Positions 24,541 to 37,084 of a stretch of DNA of 64,000 bases are shown in pieces. The notes under the pieces were generated by a model. The model saw nothing but the letters and a program-made list of their open reading frames with translations. It was not told the origin of the DNA and did no database searches. The stretch is from NCBI GenBank assembly GCA_022818135.1, contig JAFMSR010000007.1, positions 25,702,261 through 25,766,260 of the forward strand, in the 5' to 3' direction. The stretch's first letter is position 1; each line of letters begins with the position of its first letter. Origin of the DNA: Saxidomus purpurata. Its lineage: Eukaryota > Mollusca > Bivalvia > Venerida > Veneridae. The position numbers were made by a program, and so were the translations under genes.

Positions 24541-25345
24541 AACAAGAGCTGTCTCATGACAGCACGCTCAACTATCCGAAAGCTTGTCAGTAAAATGTTT
24601 TTCTTTTCTCTAAGAACAGGACTGGTGTATTGTGTGATTGTCTATAAGAATTAAGGTCAAAGATATGAAACTTGTTCAAAGACCTCTGTAAATGTACATT
24701 ACGTTCAAAGCCTTATTCTGGATTCTGTAAGCCAACTGGAGGGAAGAGGGGGGATAATTTCAAAGAAATACATGACCTTGTATATTTGATCATAATTAAC
24801 TTTGTAACATACATTTTAAGTTTCAAGTCAATATGTTCGATAGTTTTCAAGATATTAACTTTAAATAATTCTTTAACTAAAAAGGGACATAAATCTGTCA
24901 AAAATCAAAACAGAGTTATGGGGATTGTTTCCATAGGTGAAGATGATGATGGTAAAGATATAATTTGAGTTTCAAGTCAATACCTTTGACAGAATTCAAG
25001 ATATTTGACTTAATAAAAATCTTTAACCAAAAATTCTAAGTTAAAAAGGGGCATAAATCTGTCAAAAATCAAAACAGAGTTATGGGGATTGTTTCCTCAG
25101 GTGTAGATGTTGATGGTAAAGATATATTTTGATTTTCAAGACAATACCTTTGATAATATTCAAGATATTTGACTTTATAAAAAAACTTTAACCAAAAATT
25201 CCAAGTTAAAAAGGGGCATAAATCTGTCAAAAATTAACACAAAGTTATGGGGATTGTTTCCTCAGGTGTAGATGTTGATGGTTAAGATATATTTTGAGTT
25301 TTAAGTCAATACCTTTGATAATATTCAAGATATTTGACTTTATAA
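24541..25345 (+). repeat. Tandem repeat element, ~164-bp unit
   Basis: It opens with ACAAGAGCTGTCTCATGACA, which contains a GCTGTC/GACAGC hairpin. The block CATAAATCTGTCAAAAAT then recurs near 24889, 25050 and 25216, and each unit also carries TTATGGGGATTGTTTCC and TTTCAAGTCAATACCTTTGA-like segments. About three units are present. Probably a non-autonomous repeat-carrying element. The family's mobility is inferred only. Confidence 0.7.
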
Positions 25346-25358
25346 AAAACTTAACCAG

Positions 25359-25600
25359 ATGCAGAACTAGTATACCGGGGCAATTGTTCTCAGTACCTCC
25401 TTATTGCTTTTAAAATTATCTTAACATGATATTTCCTCCTCATGCCTCCCTCTAAGGGAAAGTACACATTACATACAATCAGTACAAATTACTTCCCTTG
25501 AATTGAAGAGTTAACTAGGATGCAGAACTAGTATACAGATCCACTTGTTCTCAGTACATTTTTATTGCTTTTTGAAATTATTTTAACATGATATTCTGAT
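25359..25600 (+). repeat. Direct repeat pair, ~160 bp apart
   Basis: The block ATGCAGAACTAGTATAC followed by TTGTTCTCAGTAC and TTATTGCTTTT...TTAACATGATAT is present at about 25362-25432 and 25519-25592. Confidence 0.75.
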
Positions 25601-25839
25601 GTTTAAGAAAAGATTTCAGGCTAAGCCATCACAAGTCTGACCGGCTTTTCATGTTTATATTATGGTTGATTGTTGTGGATTTCACGCAGGAATGACATTT
25701 TAACGGGTTGCCAATGTGACAGGTTTAATATATGCTACAATACTTTGGTAATAGTTTTCTGCTTTGAAATGTTATAAAGAAGACAATTTATGACGATCTC
25801 ATTTGAAACAGATACGAATATCATATCGAATTGGATCTA

Positions 25840-26035
25840 TACCAGATAGATAGATAAACTAATTATCTGATCAATCTATCCTAATCAATAACAGGAAGAC
25901 AAGGAAGTAATAACACAAAATCACTAAAACAGGCGACCAATGAAATTTTTTGTAGATAAAACAATCAAATTTATTAGTCACAGCAAGTAATCTATCAAGA
26001 CACAACCATTTTTTGTTTCATAGCAATGTATCTAT
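25840..26035 (+). repeat. Dispersed repeat shared with 38410-38575
   Basis: Both places contain ATTATCTGAT.AATCT.TCCTAA.CAAT, then a GTAGATAAAA...CAATCAAATTAT-like stretch. Divergence suggests old copies. Confidence 0.5.
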
Positions 26036-26802
26036 GAGAAATTCAAATACATCTTTAGTAACAATGGTCAGGTAATGATAAAAAAGTGGGCCAAGATGGC
26101 CCTATATCCTTCATCTGGCTAGCACTGGCTATACTATCAGGTAAACAATCGCATCACTGGAAGGTTCAATATTAACATGATTTTAACACTATTACAATGC
26201 TATTGTAAATACTCGGCCATAAGGCCAGCATTTTTTTATCTTCTGGTTTACGGGACCGCCGACTCTACTTTTTGGTGAAATCAAATAAAAATAAAAGTCC
26301 CTTTCCCTGAATTTTATTTTCAATTTGTCCACGCTCCGGTTCCTAAGCGGAAAACAAAAATAATTTTTTTACGGTATAGTAGTGTTATTTTGATTCATCG
26401 GGCTCAAAAACAAAGAAGAATCCTTTATCAGTAGTTTCAATTTAGAATCGTCTGTCATTGATGTTGTTAATAATCTTCTCTTACTGAAAACACACTAGTT
26501 AAGGATGTTTATGCCTGGAAGTTTAAGCCAAAAAGTTGCATGTCCTGAAGGATTTTGGGTTTGTTGATTTCATGTACTTTAGTATTTTTAATATTAAAAT
26601 GAATTACTGAATGAATATATTCGTAATAAAATGAAGTGAAAATGTTTTATTGTCAGAGTGCAGAATAAAGAATTTAAACATACGGCTTGGGGTCACACAG
26701 CACTTGTAACAGAAATAAAATGAACAAAGTCTAGACAAATTGAGAAGATTTCGACCATGGAGCAACTTGGATTATATTTATAAAGAGTCCTGTATAACAA
26801 TT

Positions 26803-27155
26803 GATGGCCGAGTGGTTAAGGTCGCTGCCTATGAATCACTTGCCCCTCATCGATGTGGGTTCGAAACCTTGCTTAGTTTGTAGAATTCTTCATATGAGGA
26901 TTTTTATTTGATTTGATGAGAATTTTATCAAGGTCCGTCAAAAAAGCACTTATGTTAGCTTAATATTTGGATGGGACCCAAGATGTCTTCCTTCATGCTT
27001 AAAAAATAAAATTTTGAAGCCAGAAAAAGGAGAAATTTACCTGACTGCAATTTCCAGCCAGTATAGCCAAAGGTTGTATTTGATTGGTTACCAAATAGTA
27101 TTCATGTGAGGAAGCTATCCAGCTAGCTTATGGAAGGTCGTGGTTCTTCCCAGCA
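26803..27155 (+). mobile_element. tRNA-derived SINE, interrupted
   Basis: The head has an A-box-like TGGCCGAGTGGTTAAGG (26805-26821) and a B-box GGTTCGAAACC (26858-26868), as in tRNA-derived SINEs. The body runs to CATATGAGGA (26900), is interrupted by 26901-27100, and resumes with CATGTGAGGAAGCTATCCAG and a GGTCGTGGTTCTTCCCAG tail. I recall this body from bivalve SINEs. The tRNA part is not a tRNA gene because no acceptor stem closes. Confidence 0.8.
26901..27100 (+). mobile_element. 200-bp insertion inside the SINE
   Basis: The flanks are TTCATATGAGGA (26889-26900) and TTCATGTGAGGA (27101-27112), a 12-bp direct repeat with one mismatch that duplicates SINE body sequence. The insert begins with the GATTTGATGAGAATTTTATC module also found at 54599-54672, and ends with TGATTGGTTACCAAA, which recurs inverted near 54768. 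Confidence 0.75.
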
Positions 27156-28156
27156 CTACACTTAAAGCTACACTTATACCAGGCGTGTTTAGTCTCTATT
27201 TTATTCTAAAACACTACAAACCACATTATTCATACAAGCAACAACTAATAAACTGCTATATATCCAATAATAAGGTACAAAATAGGTTAGAATAATTAAT
27301 TAATGGCCAAAATATTGTTTTTTTGAAGGCTTATGAAAATAAAAAAATTGACTCTTTTCAGCATTTTTTTTTTTTTGGTCGACCGCTCTAAATTTAACTT
27401 TTATTTTTATTTTTACCTTGGCCCCCATTTTAATTTTTGAGAAATCTCCCGTAAACCAGAAGATAAAAAAATGCTGGCCTAAGCTGACCAAATGCTATCC
27501 CAAAATTGCCTTTCAAAACCATACTTGACTTATGGCCAGGTTCACAAAAAAAAAATTAACTTTTTTTATGTTTCAGGCCCCAATTGGGTCAAAGTTCTAC
27601 AAAATTTGCACTTTGTATGCAGGGCTGTCAATCCGCTGTTTTGTTTCATTTAAAATCACTAAAGAAATATCAGGAAATATTCTGGAAAATCTGATACAAG
27701 TGGGGTCGCGAATATACGTGATAAACATGAATAATGATGTAAAAACTTTAAAGATGATATAATTTATCATAATTGACATGTTTTAAGATAATGAAGATAC
27801 CTAGAAAACAAATTTTTTCACTTTAAATAAAAAAAAACACCCCAAAAAAATTTGCAAATATAACCGAAAATCGGGAACAAGCAGGATCCTGAAAATATGA
27901 GATTAACGACAAAAATTACAAAACAACACTTTAAACTTTGTCACTGAACATTTGTTTTTATTTTACGATGGTTAAAGAAATTGCTTCATGATGTGAAAAG
28001 AATTTGAGATTTTAGTTTCTTTATTTGATTATTTGTTTAATAATTTCCCAACAATTACTCCTTACATCATGCTAAAATCCTCCTTCGACTTATGAAAGGG
28101 TCTAGCCTAAATTAATCATTTTAAAGCCAAAACTACACCCTTGACTTATGGCCGAG

Positions 28157-28885
28157 ATAGACTTATGGCCATGTTGTTTCGTAAGGATGCCAAAGTCTTG
28201 TGGTTTCTAGGATGTCCCTACATGGGGCTTTAAATCTAGTGAACCCCAAGTGCAGGGACCTAAGCTCACCAAGCCCATTTAGTGGCATGTTACGATATAT
28301 GCAGGGCCTCACCCAGGATGGTTACAATTCTGGCACTTGCCCACTAAACCTCCAACAACAGGGGTCTGAAGTTCCACATAGTAACCACTAGTCTAATGAA
28401 GATCACAAACCACTATGATTCTGTAGTGCATAGTAAATAACATGAAAGCCCTCTTTAATAATCTCACCGCTGTTCAAACTCTTGCCTCAGCCTGCAGGTA
28501 GCCAAGACACAGCATAAGAAAGGGACAGACAAAAAGTACAATACTTGGCATAGGTAACTTATGCAAACCTGATATAGGGAGGAAAGCCCGACACCTGCAA
28601 AAGACAACCTACTACTGTTTCAGGTGAACAAATAACATGCGTATTAACCCAGCAGGTTAAGCCTAAGAGAAGGAGGTCACAGATAAAATTACCAATCAAA
28701 CAGAGATAATCAATGCTCAAAAAGAAAACACAACTACCAAATTAAAGGGGCACACTTGAAAACCTTTGCTTTTTGTCAGAGTTTTATTTCCAATTCAGAC
28801 TGAGAGCAAGTTCAGCTGAAGACAATTTTGAAGTCTGCCTGAAAACATGTACACAGTCCAAATTTAATCAATGTAGCTTCAAAAA
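28157..28885. other. No recognisable feature
   Basis: No exon, repeat or RNA gene recognised. Confidence 0.5.
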
Positions 28886-28889
28886 TAAA

Positions 28890-29375
28890 GTTTTTAATAA
28901 TCAGACATGGTGACCTAGTTTCAAACTCAATACAAACGTCTTGATGACTGGGTACAAATTATACTGCCTCTACTGCATGCACAATGTTTTTCAATGATTT
29001 GAGATAGTGACCCAGTTTTTTACCTAAGTGGACCAAGTTTCAAACTCAACCTAGAATTCATCAAGACAAACATTCATGATAATTAGGTACAAAATGCAGT
29101 ATCTATTGTATGCGCAAGGTTTTTCTACAAATTTGACCTGGTGACCTAGTTTTGACCCCCCATGACCCAGTTTGGATTCCACCTAGAATTCATGCAGACA
29201 AGCATTCCCACCAACATTCATGATAATCAGTACAAAATGCTGCCTCCATTGCATGCTAGAGATTTTTCTATTGTTTGACCTAGTTTCTGACCCCACCAGA
29301 CCCAGTTGATCAAGAGTTTATCAAGACAAACATTCTGAGTAAATTTCATGAAAAACTGCACAAACAGCAAAAAGT
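28890..29375 (+). repeat. Tandem repeat family, ~137-bp unit
   Basis: GTGACCTAGTTT/GTGACCCAGTTT/TTGACCTAGTTT starts recur near 28911, 29006, 29142 and 29276, each with AATTCATCAAGACAAACATT- and GTACAAAATGC-like blocks. Units are diverged. Noncoding. Confidence 0.65.
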
Positions 29376-29990
29376 GCATATCAGGATCAGATTGAAGAGG
29401 CAGAATCACTTGCCATTTGCAGAGTCTAAGTGCCCTGTTGCTATTTAACTTGGCATAGACTAACAGCATACCATAACAAATGGTTGATATACTGGGTTGT
29501 TCCTTTCAAGCTTTTTATTCCTTCATTTTTATTACCCATTTCAACAGTTTTTTCAGTTATTTGCAAGCTGGCAGTTAACCTTACCATCAATCCTGAAATG
29601 GATCTTCCTCCATAAAGGAACTGCCAATTTTCTCACAAGAATGAGCTATGTTGGTGGCAGGACTTAAACCAATGACCCTAAGTCAGCAAGTGTTTAAATA
29701 TCAGTCAATCAAGTTCAGCATGTTCAACTAGCAGACTCTAGCATACCTAAAATGTGCAAAATAGGCCAGAAGTGAAAAACTGTCCCTTTAACTTATCTTT
29801 TGACACAGTTATAATCAATTGGTTTTTTTTGCAGACCCTGCTCACATTTTTTTTTTGCAATCTGTGACACTGGGTCAGGATAGCAAGGAACATGGGGTAA
29901 TTACATAATTATTCATTTGTATAAATTACATATTTTAAATTTGAAATACATATAAAACTAAAAGAATTATCACTAGCAATGTGAAACATA
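29376..29990. other. No recognisable feature
   Basis: No exon or shared repeat recognised. Confidence 0.5.
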
Positions 29991-29993
29991 TAG

Positions 29994-31312
29994 ATACCTT
30001 TTCCCAAAAGGATTGCTTTATAAACTGAAGTTATCTGTAGTAACATAATACCTTACAAACAATGTAAAAAGAGATCATTGTTGCTCAGCAATTCCTCTAA
30101 TTGATGCTTAACCATTGTATGAATTTGTACTGAATTCCAACTTGTAGTTTGCTTAAAAATGTTCCAGTTACAGGGATGAGTAAAAAGGGCAATAACCCTA
30201 ATTATCAAGATGGGTTATGGTTACTGTGCTGCACTCCCCTCACGTGCTTGACCATTGAAAAAATTATATTGAATAAATAAAAGCAGAAGTTTTCAAATTA
30301 AGCTTCGGACAAGGAAAAGTAACAATTAGGGTTACTGCAACTCTGTAATCAGTCAAGATCAGGAATTGTTCATAGAAAACTGCACTTCCTCTAGAATGAA
30401 GTACTTGACCATTACAAAAGCTGTACTGAAATCAGCATCTAGCTAGTTCTCAAGTTATGATTGCCATTAAAACAAAAAAGGGCAATAACTAGCAAATACT
30501 CAAAATAGAGTTATATTCTTGTTCAATGCACTTCCTCTAAATTAGACTAGATGATTGTATGAAGTTGTATTGAATTCCAACTGTAGTCTTCTAAGCTTAT
30601 GCTCCGAATAAGGAAAAGTAACTTTAAGGGCAATAACTCTGTAATTAGTCAAGATTGAGTTATAGTTCTTGTGCACTGCATTCCTCTTAATGTGCTTGAC
30701 ATTGTTGAAGTTGTATTGTCAACATCCTGAGAATCAAAGTTACATCTTCAATGGAAAACTAACCTAGGGTATTAACTTAGTAAATACTTCAAGTATAAAG
30801 TTGCATAGTTCTTGTACAATGCCGTATCCTGTAAGCAATGTGCTTAATCCAACTTGTATGATTGTTGAATTGAATTCCAACTAGTAGTTTTCAAGTTATG
30901 CTCCGGACAAGGAAACTAACAAAGGGCTATAACAGTGTAATTAGTCAATTGATTGAGTTAAAGTTCATGTGTAATGCCAACATCCAAAGATGTGCATTAA
31001 CATTGTTAATTTTACTGAATTCCAACCAGTAGTTTACAAGTTATTGTCAGACAAAGAAAAGAACAAGCTTGCAAAAACTCTGTAATTAGACAAGTGGCAT
31101 TCGTAGTTGTTTTCACGCCTTCCTGTAAATGGGCCTTAGACCATTGTATGAAGTTGTATTCAATCAAACTAGTACATGTTGTTTATTTACAAGGAAAAAT
31201 GGAACACACCAACCGAACTGGCGACTAACGGGGCGACAACATCTACTTGCATACCGATCAAGGTACAGTCAGTTAACTTCATAACATACAAAAGTTCGTT
31301 TTGGGGGTATAA
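29994..31312 (+). mobile_element. Decayed second copy of the 146-bp-repeat element
   Basis: It begins with a worn version of the same left end (CCCAAAAGGATTGCTTTATA against CCCCGAAAGACTGCTTTATA at 2807) and ends with GTTTTGGGGGTATAATAA, like 4112-4130. Between are about eight to nine heavily diverged 146-bp units (GGGCAATAACTCTGTAATTAG near 30628 is the best preserved). Length is almost the same as the fresh copy at 2805-4124, but indels and substitutions are abundant. Confidence 0.75.
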
Positions 31313-33180
31313 TAAAATGAATGAACGTAATTTAAAACATATAAAGATTTTTCACAAGTATTTTTGTTATAAGTTATCTGATGTACCTATTGTAATGTCA
31401 TTGTTGCGCAAATAATAGAGTTAAATCAATTGCATAATACTTAATTACCTAACGTTTTATACATGATAAAAGCACAACAATAATTTTTGACAAAGGGGGG
31501 CACAAAAAATAAAAAAAAAAAAAAAATAAATAAAACCAATTGTCAAATAAGCAAGTCGCATTTAGGTTTACTGGAAACTTTGACAACAAAAGTGTCAAAG
31601 AAAACAAAATTATAGCCAATGTAAGATAATTACAAAATCAGTACAAAAAGGAGCATACTGAAAGTAAGACATTGACTGCTGACATTCTCTACATCTCGAC
31701 CCTTCTGCCATTAAAACAAAAAATTGTCAAGTTTGATTAAGACATAAAAAAAATTGTAAGTTGACTTTCAATGTTTAAATTATGACTAGATAGATGTTCA
31801 GATGGACCTAATGTACCCAGGCTTAAGCGTTGTCAAAGAAATACCTTGTAAGACTTTAATTTCTCCAAAACGGAAATCTCACAAATTTTCTAATTTTATC
31901 ATAATTATAACAATGATTTTTGATTGCCAAGATGGCCATCCTGAGAATCAGTGACCTTCTTGGATAACCTATGGCTATTAACTTAGTACATATTTGGTCG
32001 ATAAATTAGCAGAAAGGGTAAAATGTTGTATCCTATAACAGTATTCCTGTATGTTTGTTGAATTAATCAATCATAATACAGGTCCACTCGCCTGACATGC
32101 ACAAACTATAAATTTCTTGTAATTGATTGATTAAAGTTCAGGTTAGCAACTACCAAAGAAGTGCAAACAAATTTTAATTCACACGATTTACAAGTTATTG
32201 TCAAACAACAAAGAGCTCTGCTTGTAAAAACCTTATTGACACCTGTCATCCATAATTTTTTAATATGTCTTAATGGGCTTAGACAATGATCAATTCCCAG
32301 AGCAGTCCATGTTGTTTATTTACTTTCTGAAAATGGGAAATCAAAGAAATTGGGGAGAAAGGGGTGAAACCTCTACCGATATCAATCAGTCGTACTTCAA
32401 GAAATATGAAAGTAACGGTTGCCATGGCATATTTCCCACTAACTTTAATTCGGATAACGATTTTTCACACATTCTTGAATTGGATTTGTATTCCAATTTT
32501 TTTAGCAAAACTGAACAAATTTGTATCAATAAAAGCTGATTTTACACTAACAAATAATTTTGTATAAATGGATGCACTAGTGATTTCCTGCAGTACAAAC
32601 CATTTGATCTTAGTAATGCATTTGGAAGTTTGCTTAAGAAACTTTAAGAGAATGATATAACTAATGAAAACTTAGTTTTGGTGACAACTGATTGACAAAA
32701 AGGGCTATTAACTCTAGTCAAATATACAACTTTGACATTTGACAAAAGTTCACCTAAATGTCATTATCTATAGCAACTGTAAAGTTTGATGAAGAAAGTA
32801 CTTAAGCACATAGCAAAGTTATAGCCAAATTAAGTTTATGTACATACAGATGAATCTAACAAGGAACTTAACTTGTAAAAAGATATCACTATGTATTGCC
32901 TATTTCCAAGGCCTCACAAAAACTGTTATCATAAAAACACAAAAGGCTAAGATTGCCATTTTAAATCAATTTATCTGGCTACCAAGGTATGATACAAGGG
33001 AAAGTACCTTGCATACAAAACTTTAGCCATTATTTAAAATAAATTCATATAAGAGTTATATAACTTGACTGTCTGTAACCCCTGAAGACTTTAATGAAGT
33101 TTCAATTCAATGCCATAAGTCACCGTTACAGACAGATTACTGAAATTTGCCAATGATAGTACTCAAACAAAGCTGCAATG
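31313..33180. other. Upstream region of the first Toll-like gene
   Basis: No exon recognised except the proposed first exon at its end. A segment near 32163-32220 (GCAAACAAATTTTAATTCACA...) is shared with 47097 inside a MITE. An A-rich run lies at 31506-31537. Confidence 0.5.
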
Positions 33181-33183
33181 TAG

Positions 33184-36100
33184 ATGCAAACGCAACTGTA
33201 ATAGTGCTTCTTATTGTCCAATTATTTGTGCTAAAAACTTAGTGATGTTTCAGGTATACACTACTGCGACAGATCATAATTCTGCCACTTCTGTTTCAAT
33301 CTTTTGCGCCAACAGAAGCTTGTGATGAGGCCTTTGGCGAAAAGTGGACTCCTTCTTGGGCACCAGAATCAAGAAATGATCTACGGTGCCAAATAAGCGA
33401 CCGCTGCACACGCGGATATGCAATATCTGAAAGAATAAAATTTGACAAATGCTGTGCTTGCCACTCATGTGCAATCTGGGAGGGCACAGAAATTGATCTA
33501 TTTATAGAATATTTAACAGTGACAGGCAGAAGCTTGATTGTTGGTGATCAAGCTCCAATAAACTCTGATGATGTCTACAAAATTCATCACACAAATTCTT
33601 ACTTGACGGAAATTCCAAGTAACCTCTGTAACTGGGACACCGATGCTGATCTCGACAAAAGATTTCCTAAAGAATATGAAATAGTGCAGCTCTTCTGGAA
33701 AAGCATTGTTCACATTAACTTTGAAAACAATAAAATCAGTAAAATAAGAAATCTGAATTGCCTTGTTAGACTTGACTACCTGAATATGAGAAACAACAGA
33801 TTAACATTCCTATCAAACACATCATTCACCAGTCTTACGAGTCTAAGATCAGTAGACTTTTCTGGCAACAGCATACAAGAAATAGATCCAGGAATCCTAT
33901 CTGTCCATCTATCAAATCTTTACTATGCAAACTTCAGAGGCAACAACATGACTGAAGTGGACATTTCAAACATGCTACATATGCATCCTTTTTGTCACAT
34001 TGACTTTAGACAAAACAGAATAAGTACATTGGTAAACAAGGAAAATTTCACATTAAATATGACCAAGATTTATGGTCCAGGATATATTCATTTTTCAGAG
34101 AACGAATTTGCAAAATGGCCAGATTTCAAAGAACTCTTCCATCTGGATGAACTTTCTCAAGTGGGACATCTGTTGAGTTTTGCATTTGATTTTGCAGCTA
34201 TTCCAATTATCTGTGATTGTCATTTACAACCATTCATGTCTCTAGCTGATGAAATCATTGATGTACTGTGGCCAGCTTATAAGAATTTAAAGTGCTATGG
34301 CCCAGCTGATTTAGCTGGCACTTCTATCAACTATGTTAGTCTTGACAGATTCATATGCAACTTAACTGCTGATTCAGGGTGCCCAACACCGCACTGTAAC
34401 TGCACAGACAAACCATATGATAACCTGTTAAGCATTGATTGTCAATACAACCATGGAAGTAAACTTGACCATCTGCCAACAATCCCAACATCAAACTACT
34501 CACACACTATCTCTCTTAACTTTACTGGACATCACTTAACCAGTATTGCAGAACTATCAACTTTTTCAAATATTTCTGTGCTTGATGTTTCAAACAATGA
34601 TATTTTAGAACTCAGTAATAGTCTTGCTAAAGCACTAGAAAATGCTACCTTTGTTGACATATCCAACAATGTTAATTTACATCATCTTCCAAAACTGTTT
34701 CTTCAGTACAGAAATGTTTGTGCAACAAACATGAAAGATCTAGTAATTGACTGTAACTGTGAATCAACTTGGATTGAGACATGGCTGCATTCGAAGTCTT
34801 GTATTAATGAAGAATATCTGTTCCAATGTAACATTCCGAATGGCAAACTACTGCCTGCATTATCTTTTAGAGCTGCAGATATCGACTGTTCAGATGACTC
34901 AGATTACACACTGGAATATGAGCTATCAGGAACCATAGCTTTCCTTCTCCTTTCTGGTATCCTAATATACACTTTCCGCTATGAGCTACTTATTCTTTTT
35001 GTTCGTATGAAACAACATGGAAGAAATTCTGCTGCATCAAAATACAAGTATGATGTTTTCTTATCATTTAATGACACTGATGAAAGTGTACAGAAATGGG
35101 TGCACCACAAATTAGAAGATAACTTGGTAAATGCTGGCTATAAGGTGTTTCAGCCTAATCGGGATATTCCCTTTGGGACGGAACGTGACATGGAAGTTCT
35201 ATCAACCATTAATAATACACATAACTTTGTCATCATACTAACAGACAATTACCTGACTCAAGTTGAAGATGGCATAAGATCGTGAACGGAAAATGAATGG
35301 AAATACGGATGGTACAATTTTATAAGAGACAGTTCAAAGAACATTGTTTTAATCGACTTTGACTATGTGTCCTCTTTTGACGTTCTTCACCCGCATATCA
35401 AAGCATTTCTTCGCGTCGGCTGCACAGTTGACTTTAAGAACCACGACAGAAATATAATGGAAAACATACATAAAAAGCTTGGAAAGCCATCAATACCACT
35501 TCTTAACCAAAAAGCTGATGAAAACAGGAAACCCAAATTCTGGCCTCTTGAACTCCTTGTAACTAACCAAAACAATAACAATGGAATGTATGAAGAGTAC
35601 AATATTGACCAGGACACCGGACACCCAAAAGTCCTTTCTCCAAACATCAATTCTAGATTCAAGAAAAAGAATCGTTCAGCAGTTGCTGTGCCCACCAAGA
35701 CTTTTACACTTCCAAGAGAAAGAAAGACAGAATATCATAATGACAAAGAAAATACACAGAGCAGATGGCACTTTTCTGGTGACCATGGAGACCATAATTT
35801 GAAAAAAACACCTCATATTCCATTGTTCAAAAAACAAAAACATTCTACCAAATCAAATGAAAAATTGACAACAAGCACTCAAGAATGTACTGAAGAAAGT
35901 CCTGAAAATTATTCTCCATGCCATAAGACAGATGAATATACAAGCAAGTATTGGGATGAATTTGCAAAAGTTCCTGCTACAAAATATCTGAAGACCTCAA
36001 AGGACAATTTAAGATGCGCCTCTACAACTCCAGAAAACTTTGAAGGTGTCGATCCTGAGGAAGAGTTATTCCGGTTTAAAATGTCCAACAAAGTTTGTGA

Positions 36101-36251
36101 GAGTCAAGCTTCTTTGAGCACCATCAGTGGTGACCTGGAGAGCATCAGCGGCAGTGAGTACTCCAACATGCTAAGTGCAAGTACAGGATCTTCAAGAACA
36201 TCTTTTCAAATAAATCTTGGTACTGGAAGCATGACTGATGTATCTGTATAG
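33184..36251 (+). pseudogene. Toll-like receptor with in-frame TGA in the TIR domain
   Basis: A Toll-like receptor, a membrane sensor that signals through its cytoplasmic TIR domain. Proposed exons are 33184-33197 (starting MQTQ) and 33254-36251, 1003 residues counting the stop position. Order: hydrophobic signal segment, Cys cluster with IWEG, short LRR block (about 157-257), LRR C-terminal cap (322-378), second Cys-rich cap (380-407), short LRRs, cap (499-550), one membrane helix (561-582), TIR from 604 with box 1 YDVFLSF and box 2 RDIPFG. Codon 682 (35283-35285) is TGA where the neighbouring gene has TGG. The frame then stays open for 322 codons: the rest of TIR (NEWKYGW, FLRVG) and a hydrophilic tail of about 250 residues. 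The lesion is therefore recent, polymorphic, a sequencing error or read through. The 56-nt intron is unusually short and the first exon is the weakest part. Confidence 0.85.
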
Positions 36252-36309
36252 ATGAGAGCGTACATCTTTTTGTTTATGGTAAACAGAAAGAAGTGCTAAC
36301 AAATTGATT

Positions 36310-36315
36310 AATAAA
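36310..36315 (+). terminator. Poly(A) signal of the first Toll-like gene
   Basis: AATAAA lies 59 nt after the terminal stop at 36249-36251, the usual place for a 3' end signal. Confidence 0.6.
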
Positions 36316-37084
36316 ATTTGGCATGTTCTGTTATGCCATTTGAAATAGACTAGATATTCACTTGAATGGGCATGTTCTGAGAATTACAAGTTTTCTTGCC
36401 CGACATTTAAACTGTTTCTATTGCCACAGTCAAATGAATGCCTACCCAGTTGCTGGCAACAAAGTGGCATGTACCATCTTTTAAAAACAGATTTATTCAA
36501 TATAGAACACTATGATAACCGAAAATGCTATATTGTTACTCATGTGATCTGTGATTGATAGGTAAACAATAAGAAACCACTTACCTTTCTTAACTGATAC
36601 AATGTTTGACAAAATGCCAGTAAAAAGTTGTAAGTGTTTTAAAATGCCAAATTAGTTGCCCTTAAATCGCTCTCTAGTTTGCTGCTTTTAATAGATGTAG
36701 CTCTCTCTAGCTTTTTCTTAAGTGCTGTTTTGTATGATTTTCAAAATATGACAGTTTAAAAACAATTATGCTTTATTGTAGACACTTCATTACCCTTCCA
36801 TGAAATTTGGGGTCTTCTGATTGGTCAACGATCCGTAAATAGATATTGATATTTACAGGCAAGCAGGTAATATACACTTGACATAGCCCCGTTACTGTAC
36901 CCCATGCTAAACGTATTCACCGCATACAGTACGTCAATGTATAAGTCTGTGCTGATTTGTGACGTCACACAGTGACATTGAGGCATCATATGGGGATTTG
37001 AAGGTCTGCTTACGTTCAGCAGTTAAATAAATAAAACATAATCTGAATCTTTCAATATTTGAGAAAGGGAACGGTAATAAAATT
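36316..37084. other. No recognisable gene
   Basis: Intergenic AT-rich sequence. Near 36860 a GGCAAGCAGGTAATATA segment resembles the arms of the hairpin at 37085-37194. Confidence 0.5.

Larger units (their letters stand above)
26212..28156. mobile_element. Candidate foldback element with nested insertions
   Basis: CTCGGCCATAAG at 26212-26223 is the exact reverse complement of 28145-28156. A longer perfect 34-bp inverted repeat joins 26222-26255 (starting AGGCCAGCATTTTTTT) and 27447-27480. Inside lie a SINE and its own insertion (26803-27155). I cannot tell whether the outer 12-bp pair or the 34-bp pair marks the true ends. No transposase is visible. Confidence 0.5.

Noticed and set aside
26803..26870. 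tRNA gene
   Set aside because: A and B boxes are present but no closing acceptor stem, and the sequence continues into a SINE body.
34747..34938. Other-frame peptides overlapping the Toll-like genes
   Set aside because: Shadows of the receptor reading frames.
35283..35285. Selenocysteine recoding of the TGA
   Set aside because: The paralogue has Trp, not Cys, at this position, and I see no SECIS-like hairpin in the short 3' region. Read-through cannot be excluded but is not supported.
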